This document shows positions 50,354 to 61,185 of a stretch of DNA of 64,000 nucleotides, piece after piece. Made by a program: the position numbers and the translations under genes. The notes under the pieces are model-generated. The model ran no database searches. It was not told the DNA's origin and saw only the letters and a list, made by a program, of their open reading frames with translations. The stretch's first letter is position 1. Every line of letters begins with the position of its first letter. Source of the DNA: Rotaria sordida (taxonomy: Eukaryota > Rotifera > Eurotatoria > Philodinida > Philodinidae); NCBI GenBank assembly GCA_905250125.1, contig CAJNOL010000114.1, positions 108,279 through 172,278 on the forward strand, read 5' to 3'.

Positions 50354-53300
50354 ATGCAGAGTTTGTTTTACATTTTTATTAATAATAAAAAAAAAAGGAA
50401 TTTTTTTTTAAATAAAATTTTTATTATAAATTGTAGGTAGTAGCAATGATAGCGATCTACTCGATTGGTATCCATCACAAGTTAAAGGACCAGTTGATGA
50501 TGAAGTACAAGAAGGTTTTACCTTTTTTGTTTTTATTAATTATATTAATTATTCTTTGTTGATTTTTATTTTAGCTGATTTAATATCAAGTGTGGAATTT
50601 AATGAAGATGGAGAATTACTTGCTGTCGGTGATAAAGGCGGCAGAATTGTTGTTTTTCAACGTGAACAACAAGTAATTCAGATTTAAATATATATAGATA
50701 TATAATTCAAATTAATTCTATAACCATAAATCAATAGTTTATTTTATAATAACTAATCATTATTATCCTTTAAACTTGAGTAATTACATAATGATTAACT
50801 AGAAACTTTCATTTGATAACATAGGTAAAGTTACCTCCATATTCGACCTTTTTCTGTCCGGATTCATTTTTTGACTTGGGTTATCTCTCTACTTGTTTGG
50901 GTTATATGCAGAATTAAACTCTGCATCGAATGATACTAATTTCGACCTAACACTGTTACCGTCATCTACTGATTTTTGCCCGACAACCCTAGTCGAAATT
51001 AGTATTATTCGACGGAGAATTGAATTTCGAACTCAACCCAACCATTTGTAGAGCTAACCCAAGTGAGAGACCGAATCCAGACGCGAAATACTTTTGGAAA
51101 AGTCCCCAAAAAAATCAGTCTTTTGAATATAGATGAGATTTTTGCTCGACGACACAGTCGAAAATAGCATCATTCGATAGAGAATTGAATTCTGCATATA
51201 ACCCAAACAAGTAGAGAGCCAATCCAAGTCAAAAAACGAATCCGGACAGAAAAAACTCGAATATAAAGCTAACTTTACTTAGGTGATTTGATATGAAATG
51301 AAATTTGTGATAATTCGTTTGGTTTAAATTGTTATTTATATTCTAGAGAAACTGACTGTGAGAGTAGTGTTTAACGGTGAAGGAGTATATCCAATCTGAA
51401 TAGGTAGCCGTTTTCTAGATACTGTGAAAATATATATATTTCTATTTGTTCGTTTTCTAAAATAGAATATTTAAATTGAAGTAGATCAATATGATTTGTA
51501 ATTCAACAATATTGAACATATTTTAGTTAAATAAAAAATCTTTTTCTTTTTTCTATAATTCAATAAGCTTGTTAAATAATGAGAAAATTTTCAATTAAAC
51601 CAACATGAAAAATATAGTCAATACCTTTTAAAATTAAAATATATCAATTATTACATATGATAATCAATTGACTAAGGAAGTTCCCTCACTCATTATTTTC
51701 CAGTGAAAATAAAATACATTATGTAAAAGGAAATGAGTTATAAATATCTAGAAAAAAGTCTGCGTCTTTATCTATTTGGTGTTGATAAGCAGGATATATA
51801 GATTAGTTTTTAAAATGAATGTAGATTGTAAAAAAAAGTAAAATTGATTAATTTTGTTTAGAGAAACAGTTCATCACGTCGTTATGAATATAATGTTTAT
51901 ATAACATTTCATTCTCATGAACCGGAATTTGATTATTTAAAAAGTTTGGAAATTGAAGAAAAAATCAATCAGATACGTTGGCTTAAACGAAAAAATCCTG
52001 CACATTTTCTTCTATCGACGAATGGTTTGAAGAAATATTTTTTTTATTTTTTATTTTTTTGTTTTATATTGTTTAGATAAAACTGTTAAATTATGGAAAA
52101 TATCTGAAAAAACTAAACGAGCTGAAGGATATAATTTACGTGATGATAATGGAACAATTCGTTCATCGAATTCTCTAACTAATTTACGTATACCAGTTAT
52201 TAGGTGAAATTTGTTATTTAGATTTTATTTATTTAAAATCGAAATTTTTCTTTTCTTTTTATTTTCTAGACCTATGGAATTAATGGTTGAAGCAACACCT
52301 AAACGTGTTTTTGGTAATGCTCATACATATCATATTAATTCAATATCATTAAATAGTGATCAAGAAACTTTTTTATCTGCCGATGATTTACGAATTAATT
52401 TATGGCATACTGAAGTTACAGATCAAAGTTTTAGTAGGTTTTTTTTCTTTTTATATTAAATCAAAATCAATTTATTTAAACATATACTAACATTCAACTA
52501 TTCATAGATAAATTATCTTTTTTATTAATCATATTTATCATTCAAATAATTTCACCGAAAGATTTAATTCAATCTTTAGTATTAAACTTCTTAACAGAGC
52601 TACGCGAAACTAGTCGTCTGCGGGACAAGAAATCGACTCACTTTTTTATGGCCCAGCCCAAAATGGTCCGAACATTATTTAGACTCGCCCGACCCGATTC
52701 AATGTTTGTTCAGGCCGTTCCGGGCCCGAAACAAATTTCGTTTACAAAGAATTTTTTTCTCAACAGACAGTTATTTCATATTTTTCGGCTTTTATAAAAG
52801 ATGATGACCAAGACGGGGGGGGGGGGGGGGAAGGAGGCAGTATGGAGAAGGTTTCACCGTAATCTCCTTCGGGGATGAGGCAAATCTGAGAAAAATTTAT
52901 GTCAAGAAAGGATAAAATCATCGGGCCCAGCGGCTCGTTTCGATGGCTGGTACTTATTGAGTTCTTGATTGTTTATCTTTGTGATAAAAATGTTCCCATG
53001 GAAATATTATTTTCAAAGAGATGTTTAGTAAAATAAATAATAGAAATTGAAGAAAAAAGTATAAATTCGATGGAGTGTTTTCAATCGTAGTTTGACAAAG
53101 AAAAAACTACGTCCAAATGAGAGAACGAGACTATATTGGATAACTTTTTGATCGTCCTGTGGAGGTCTGTTTCCTAATGTCTGATCGATATTTGAATAGA
53201 TTCTATTATATATGAATTGACTTGTAAAATCTAGTTAGTTCGTTTTCTTTTTTGTTGGTTGAACTTAATCTGACATTTTATTGAGATAAAATAGAGAAAC

Positions 53301-54351
53301 TCTAGAGGTTTTTTTTTTAATCTAAGAATTTGAATTGTTTTTGTTTTTCTTGTAAAGTTTATTGATAAAATAATTAGATTGAAGAATAGATCCGAATAAT
53401 GGTTAAATTGTAGTTTTTTGATTAATTTCGTTGATAAATTTAAATATTTTTAAAATATGTTTGATATATGTATTGTAAAAAGTAAAATGTTTAGATATTG
53501 TTGATATAAAACCATCAAATATGGAAGATTTAACTGAAGTGATAACTGGTGCCGAATTTCATCCACGTGAATGTAATTTATTTGTATACAGTAGTTCTCG
53601 AGGTATAATACGTCTTTGCGATATGCGACAATCAGCACTTTGTGATCGACATTGTAAAGGTAAAATATTTGAAGTAAAGTTTAATTTAATTTTGTTTTAA
53701 TTTTGTTTATTAAAATAATAAATAAAAATTAGTATTTGAAGAAAATGAAGATCCAACAACACGAAGTTTTTTTTCTGAAATAATATCATCAATAAGTGAT
53801 ATTAAATTTAGTCATTCAGGAAGATATATGTTAACAAGAGATTTTCTTAATTTAAAAGTATGGGATTTACAAATGAATAATAGACCTCTTCAAATATATC
53901 CAATACATGAATATCTTAGAACAAAATTATGTGTTTTATATGAAAATGATTGTATTTTTGATAAATTTCAATGTTGTTGGTCACCACGTGATGAGTAAGT
54001 TTATTTTCTAATAAATAAATAAATAAATAAATAATTTATTTAAATAAAAGTCATTTATTAACTGGTTCTTATCATAATTTATTTAAAATGACATCACGTT
54101 TAACACAAAAAGATGTTATATTTGAATCATCACGTGAACAAGCAATACGTCCTCGACAATTATTAAAATCTAAAAAAGTTCTTCAATCAGCTCGTCGTAC
54201 TCGTCGTGATGAAATAAATCCAGATAATTTAGAATTTTCAAAAAAAATTCTTCATTGTGCTTATCATCCAACAGATGATATTATTGCTATTGCAACAGCA
54301 CATAATCTATTTACATATGTTGCTAAAGATTCATCATCATTATCATCTTAG
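50354..54351 (+). CDS. PP2A regulatory subunit B (B55/PR55 family), 454 residues, 9 exons
   Basis: Exons: 50354-50360 (tentative 7-base first coding exon, ATGCAGA), 50437-50514, 50575-50672, 51862-52024, 52077-52203, 52270-52433, 53495-53659, 53733-53994, 54051-54351; 1365 bases, all in phase. The protein is the WD40-propeller subunit that targets the PP2A A/C dimer to substrates. Diagnostic words: [108 protein letters not shown]. Length is close to the usual ~447. Introns 3 (1.2 kb) and 6 (1.1 kb) carry repeats. Identification is secure; the first exon is inferred from phase and position. Confidence 0.95.
50822..51280. repeat. Three-copy inverted/direct repeat in B55 intron 3
   Basis: Left copy (from 50822: TTTTTCTGTCCGGATTC, GACTTGGG, TACTTGTTTGGGTTATATGC) is repeated in reverse complement by the right copy (about 51139-51280). 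A third, more diverged copy (about 50973-51092) lies between them in the same direction as the right one. The outer pair could form a long intronic hairpin. Likely a compound transposon remnant. Confidence 0.6.
52815..52830 (+). repeat. G16 homopolymer in B55 intron 6
   Basis: Sixteen consecutive G in an otherwise AT-rich genome, inside a GC-richer intron segment (52610-52950) that contains GGCCCAGCCC and CCGGGCCCG words. It could form a G-quadruplex; length may be unstable or misassembled. Confidence 0.7.
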
Positions 54352-57300
54352 AATATAAATATAGAAATATTTATCGAACGAACCAATTTATATTTATTAT
54401 TATTCTCATTAACGAAAGCTCGGTGATTGATCTTAGCCATTTTATAAAAACGACATATTTCTTTTTTCTTTCTTTGTTCGTTCATTTACTCTTGATCATT
54501 TATTTCGAATAAGATCCAATAACTGAGCTAGTGAGATGTTTCCGTAAATCATCCTTGTGTTTTTCTTTTTCATTCATATTCTATACAGAGATACCATTCC
54601 AACTTTACCGTCTTTTTTTTGGCTCCCTCTACTGTTTTTTTTTTTTTTGGTTCGTGTTGTTATTCTTTAAGAAAAGCGTATATATATATATATATATACG
54701 TACTTGGGAGTGTGTGTGTGGATTTTTTTTTTATGAGTCTATATTGTTCCTTATCTTGAAATCAAAACAAACAAACAAAGATTGTATCTGTTTCATGTCT
54801 TTTTTTTTTCTTTCATCTGTCATAAAGTTTCAGCAAAAAAAATATAAAAACAAAACAATAAAATGTTTTGAGAAAAAAAGACAAGGAAAAATTTTTGTTC
54901 AATCGATTCTTCGAACTAATATTCTTTGTCTCTTTTTCATTTGACTAGCAGATAAATATCTTTCAACTTGAAAATAACGAAACTTTTATTTGTTTCTAGA
55001 GACTTTTTATGTAACATAGACTAGATCCTTTAATTCAATATTTTCTTTTCTCTTAACATAGATCAACATTGTTTAAGTAGTATGAATAGATCTATAATCC
55101 GTTGCCGCTACGAAATAAAATTTTATTTTCGACATCCATCAGAGTGATAAATACATTGGGTTACATATTTGATCGTAGATAATCAACATATGTTCTATTG
55201 TCATTTAATGAAAACAATTCATTTGAATAATTTATATAATTATATGAAAATAATCATATTAAAGAGTTATTGTCGTCCGTTTGTTTATTATAAATCGAGT
55301 AGAGACCTTTGTTCATTATTTTGCGAACTTCCTTTTACTGAGATCTCGCATATAGAAATCCTAAGAGGAGATTTATCGAATTATTACGATAACAATAGTG
55401 AAAATTGTTCTTGTTAGACAAGTTGATAATGATAAATAAGATATTGTAAATAAAAGATAAAATAATCTATATTATAGTTGAAGTTAAATAGAAGTTTGTT
55501 TATTTGTTCGATGATATTATAATAGAATATATTAGATCATTTTTATCAGAGTAAAACAACTTTTCATTTGCTTCGATCGTAAGATAATATTCTTGGCTTT
55601 TTTTTTTATATGAAAAAGAAATGATTTGAAAGGTATCAAATTCACTTTGTAATTATCTTTGATGATTGAATTAAGTTAAAATTAAACAGTAGAATATATT
55701 CAAAGTAGTTTTAGACAAAAAAAAAGCAACTAATGCAATAAACGAGCTGGTATATAACGATAATTGAGTGATATAGTTTAACTTAATGTTAAAATGAAAC
55801 AGTATTATATATTGTAATTCGCCTAGATTAAGACTATTATTAGTCGTTTATTGATTAGTTTCAAAAATAATAAATTAGCTTCGTCTTAATCTCTTTTAAG
55901 GTCTTCGAAGTTTAATTTGTTGAAAAGAAGAGTTCTAGGAAAACTGTTGTAACTCTCCAGTAGAACATAGAATAAAGTTCGAGTTAGCATCAATGGAAAA
56001 ATATGAATTTTTGGTACTAATATAAATAGAAATTTATAGATGAAAATCTGTAAAAAGTCATTTGAGTTTAATTTCTAATTTAAAATGATAATATAAATCA
56101 ACATATGAAATTGTTTGATTAGTTTTACTATTATAATTACAGTTAAAATCTCTATTAGTAAACATTTCCTAATTATGAACGCTTTTCAAAAGTCCTAAAA
56201 ATCAATTTTTGATGGAAAAAAAATGCTCCTCTATAAAATGAACATCTCCATACAGTCAACGCTTTTTTTTTCGGTTATTGATGGTCTTCAAAATCGAAAT
56301 ACCATCGGAACCGAAAAAAAGTGTTGACTGTATGGAGATGTGGATTTAATGGAGAGCATTTTTTCCATAAAAAAATCAATTTTTGAAAGTTTTCAAAAGC
56401 GTTCAATAATCAGTAGGTACTCAATAATAAAGGTTTTAACTGTAGATCAATAAGATGACAGTTCGATTTTATCTAATTTTACAGTTATTAAACTATTTCC
56501 ATAAACTATTATCATTCTTATAAAGTTTTTTTTTATTGAAATAAAGATAAATCTAATAGAAAAAAGTGTTAGTTTTTTTATCTTTTTTGTTATTCTCAAT
56601 GTAAATATTTGTTTTTAGTCGAACTACTTTATTAGAAAGAAAAATGTTTACTGAAAAATTGAAAGAGAGTAAAAAGAAAAAGTATAAAAATCGTCGGAAG
56701 TTTTTAGTGATTCTATAGAAAAAAAGGAAGGTGTCAATAAATGACTCGACTCTTGTTTTGTTGTTGATAATCGAATTTTTATTTTGATATTATTATTTAA
56801 GATAGAATTTATCATCTCATCTTCTATTTTAACATTTTCTAGAATAGAGAATAAAAAAAGGAACCTATTATAAATAATAAAACATTTTTTTTTATTCTAA
56901 TTCATCTGTTGATTTTTGTAAAAGTTGAATGAGGCAAATATATTTATTCTTTGTTAGTTTAATTAATCATACTGGGACAAAGATTAGACAAGGAAAATGA
57001 ATCTAATTCATTATAGAAGATTTAGAATTTAGATAAACAAAAAAACAAAGTTTTATGTATAAATAATAGTTCGAATATATCTTGATGATAAATATCACAA
57101 AATAAAAGTCAAATAACTTTTTTTGACAATATAAAATATTTTTAAAATAAATTAAATAAAGAGAAAAAAACAAGGATTTTATTTTCGAATAAGAATATTA
57201 ATCAAATCATTGATAAGGTAGAAAACATTCGAATATATTCGACTTTAATTCAATAAAATATACGAAATTAATATTTTATATCATAGACTTTCTCTTTTAT

Positions 57301-57378
57301 TTTATTTTATTTTATACTGTTAACATTATTCGACATAATACATACAATTATAATGATATAATCATATGAATTTTGCAT
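54352..57378. other. Intergenic 3 kb downstream of the B55 gene
   Basis: The first few hundred bases are likely the B55 3' UTR. They include a TA dinucleotide tract near 54680-54700 and several T runs. One MITE (56140-56442) is listed. Frames at 54531 and 55169 are low-complexity and not supported. Confidence 0.5.
56140..56442. mobile_element. pogo-like MITE, 303 bp, TA target duplication
   Basis: The element begins CAGTTAAAATCTCTATTA and ends in the inverse (TAATAAAGGTTTTAACTG), flanked by TA on both sides (56138-56139, 56443-56444). Internal inverted words include GAACGCTTTT, AATCAATTTTTGA and CATCTCCATACAGTCAACGC. A CAGT(T)(A)AAACCTCTATTA-type end is typical of pogo/Tigger-like elements. 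Non-autonomous. Confidence 0.7.
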
Positions 57379-58372
57379 ATAGGTAAACTACGAATAAGTA
57401 AAGCAACGATATATATAAAATACGAAATAAATGAAGAGTGATCTATTTTTAATCTTATTTAATAGAAGTGAAAAGAAAAAATCTGATAACAAATGAGAAT
57501 TGACAATAGAGGAGTCAGATCTTGTTTTTGTTTGTTCAATTTTCGGACGTATAGAATCCATCATTGGAAACATAATTCTATTGCAATTTAATGTCATGTT
57601 CTACCATTGTCAGAATTGTATAACACATACGACAGATTATACATAATAATAGTAAGTTTTAATGATAATATTTTTTGTTAATAATACCACTAACATCAGT
57701 AGCAAACCAAATAAAATAAAATAGCATCAGTTGGAATAATAAAAGTAGGAATAGGTGGTTTATCTCTATCACCATTTCGATAAATACATATACTAATAAT
57801 GAACTATCACACCTGTACTATCATCATAACAGAATAATTGACAATAGTAATAGTAATAACCAAAACCAGAAATAACTAATAATACATAACCAATTTTACC
57901 ACAAGCATAGATAATGCATAACCAATAAGAATTAAAAAATTGATAATGTCTTGAAATTTCCATCACCTTCGTTACATACACAATAAAAAGTTTCTCTAAA
58001 TAGAGAAGAGAGTAACCATATCAATAATTCCCATGAATAATACATACATTTATAATTATATAATTATATGGATTTTTACATATAAGTAAACAAAAACTTA
58101 CTATTATTATGTATAATCTGTCGTATGTGTTATACAATTCAGACAATGGTAGAACATTACATTAAATTGCAATAGAATTATGTTTCCAATGATGGATTCT
58201 ATACGTCCCAAAATTGAACAAACAAAAACAAGATCTGACTCCTCTATTATCAATTCTCATTTGTTATCACATTTTTTCTTTTCACTTCTATTAAATAAGA
58301 TTAAAAATAGATCACTCTTTATTTATTTCGTATTTTATATATCGTTGCTTTACTTATTCGTAGTTTACCTAT
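57379..58372. repeat. Inverted duplication, ~280-bp arms with a 432-bp loop, carrying a coding-like segment
   Basis: Arms 57379-57660 and 58093-58372 are near-identical reverse complements. Both encode the same open segment starting MFPMMDSIRPKIEQTKTRSD and running on through NSHLLS, with few differences (one is Val to Ile). The loop contains, on the minus strand, two protein-like pieces in different frames: a hydrophobic FNSYWLCIIYACGKIGYVLL and NGDRDKPPIPTFIIPTDA. In addition, the ~50 bases preceding the left arm recur in direct orientation just before the right arm. This looks like a duplicated and rearranged fragment of a membrane-protein gene, now broken. Confidence 0.6.
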
Positions 58373-59103
58373 TATTCGACATGACTTAAACATTGCTTTT
58401 GTTAACCTGAAATAATAATATATTAATCAATATTAACTATATATTTAATATATTTTGTTTTTATCTTTGAAATACTCGAATATGTAAATTCTTTTAAACA
58501 AATTCTATAATATTCTGTCTCTTTCTAATTAAGATCATATTGAGATTTGCTTTTATTTTCCCGTCTTGCTTTTGTTATATAATTGTAATAGATATGTTTA
58601 TTGAATAAATTGTTATTAAATGGTATTTTATTTGTTAAAAGGATGCTTTTATTAGGGTAAAATCTAATAATATATATCGAATTGATCTCTTATATTCTAA
58701 TTGATCTCTTATATTCTAATTGATATTATATTTGATATGTATTTTTTATATTTGAAAATAATATAAGATAAAATATTTGTAAATAAAAGAAATGAGATTA
58801 TATTTTTTCGAATATATAAATAGATAAATAATATAAATAGATAAATAAACTTAACTTAAATTAACTTAACGATGAAAACTGTTCGATAAATTTTGTTTTA
58901 ATAATAAAAGCAAAAGAAAAAGAAAAATATATAAAAAGAGAAGAGAAGAAAAAGAAAAAGTTGATGAATAATAAATAATTGAATTGAATAAATAAAACTC
59001 GTCTATTGTCTTTATGTAAAATGAATGATTAATTAATAAATAAAATAAGATAAAACAAATCTAATACTACGAATACATTAACCAACAGATTTTATATTTA
59101 GAT
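58373..59103. other. Intergenic, AT-rich, with a 20-bp tandem repeat
   Basis: AATTGATCTCTTATATTCT is repeated about 2.5 times at 58678-58727. Otherwise homopolymer-rich sequence leading into the 3' end of the minus-strand gene at 59104. Confidence 0.5.
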
Positions 59104-59298
59104 TTAATCATATTCATTTTCAGGATAGATTTTTGATGAATATTGTTTACCAACTGTTTCAATTGAATTTCTTGGCTAACAAATTTTTAAAAAAAACACA
59201 CATATTTTTAATATAAAAAATATAGAATATTATATCAATATTACTCTTCCTGATGAAATACTTTCAAAATCTTCACTATCACTTTCTTCACTTGATGT

Positions 59299-59329
<31 letters not shown>

Positions 59330-61185
59330 AATAGTTGAGTATTTTTATCAAGATTTTTTGATATAAATGGTCGAGATTGTTGAACTTGTTCATGAGGTTG
59401 TGCTGCATGATGTAGAACAGTTGGTGGTTGATAATATAATGATGAATTTGTTGGTTGAGATATAACTGTTGGTTGTAAATATTGTTCTCGTTGAATAGTT
59501 GCTTCTAATGCAGCTGTTATTGCCGGATTATTACTACTTTTAACATGTTGAATAACATCATTTGGTAATCTATCTATATAAACTGGTTCAGGATATGTAT
59601 TTGCAGCAGAACCTAAATTTATTGGAATTGGATAAGCTTCAGGTATACCACTTGACGCATATTCAATCTTAAATCGACGACCTTGTAAATCAGGAATTTG
59701 ACTATTATACAAAAATATTTATCAAAATAGAGAAAAACATTTTTTTTTATTTAAATTATTTTATCAAATACTTAAGCATAACAAGTAAATTTTCTCTACT
59801 TAATTCTGGTGTATCTGTTAATGCTGTTGGTCGATATATTTCATTTGAAGAAGGAGTTGTATATGATATTCTTGAAAGAATTTCTTGATCACTTATTGTT
59901 GATGGTTGATATGACATTTTACGATTTATTTCCTTGAAATTATCAACTTCTAAAGTAAAAACTCAATTATTAATTATTATTTAGAGATTTTTTTTTTCTT
60001 TATAAATAATAATTAATTAATTATTAATAAATAGAAAAACCTGTCTTATAATATCCGTTAGATCGTGACGAATTTATATATCGATTAGATAATTGTTGAA
60101 CTTTATTAGATTGAACTTGTTGACGATTTATAAATGGTCTTGGAACTTTTGATGAACTTAGATTTTCATTCTTTAGAAAAGACTGAACTGGGTGAGAGAT
60201 AGTAGCCATGGAAGGATAGCTGTTCGATGGTCGAGAAACTCTCGGCGGAAGAAAATGATTTTGTCCATCGTTTATTTGTTGTTCTTTTTGACAATAAACA
60301 GGAATACGACGAGATGAATTTTGTTTAATAAATTGAGTAGATTGATTAAAAGATTGTTGTTGTTGTTGTTCTACTCTAACAGGTAAGTTTGCCTTAATAT
60401 TTGGTCCAAGAAAATTCAATATAATTGCTTCTTGTTTATTTATCTGATTGAATAATTGATTATTGAGAGTTTGTCTAATAATATTTTGATCTGGTCTTGA
60501 ACTAGTTTGAGGATCATATTGAACATGAACAAAAATAGGTGTATCATCATCAATTGTTTCACGATCTGATTTTGAATCATAAATTGAATTAATATTTGAT
60601 AGATTTTGTGCTAATTGATTTGCTTTAATTGCTTGAGCATCAGTAGGTGCAATAATACTTGCAAATAATTTAGCTTTTGGAGTTGAACATGGTCCTAAAA
60701 TTTTCGATAATGGAGGCATTGTATGAGATTTTCGTTCTTTTTTTATTCGATCTTCTAGACAACCAACTGAACGTGAATTAAACAATGGTAAACATCGTTT
60801 TGATAGAATATTTTTCGGATTTAATTCTTGACAAAATAAATGTTCTTGATGAGATCGACTTGGCATAAGTAATTTTGGTGTACCTTTATTAAATCAATAT
60901 AATATATATTAAATAAATATATAACAAAAACATACGTTTTTTTGTAAATTTTTCAAATTGATGTGATATTGATGGATTATTTGATATTATGTTAGAATTT
61001 GATAATGGAAAAATAATTTGATTTTTATATGATTGACTATTTGGAAGTAAATTTGTTTGTTGAATTTTAATATTATTTCGACTTTTACTTTGTATAATTC
61101 CATTTTGATGTTTGAAATATCTTCTCGATTGTTGATTAAATAATTGATGATTAAAAGTATATGGTATAGATGGTATTGGATACAT
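59104..61185 (-). CDS. Large Gln/Ser/Asn-rich protein, 599 residues, five exons
   Basis: Exons (minus): 61185-60936, 60883-60041, 59949-59772, 59701-59245, 59175-59104; 1800 bases in phase, every intron GT-AG and 50-95 bp. The first ATG is at 61185 (MYPIPSIPYTFN). The protein is low-complexity: Gln and Asn runs, Pro/Ser-rich linkers, a tract of about 12 Ser followed by an acidic SSEESDSEDFES patch. More ordered pieces are KIYPENEYD at the end, RRFKIEYASSGIPEAYPIP and TDAQAIKANQLAQN. No enzyme domain or signal peptide. Probably a cytoplasmic or nuclear scaffold with disordered regions. Family not recognised. Confidence 0.75.
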
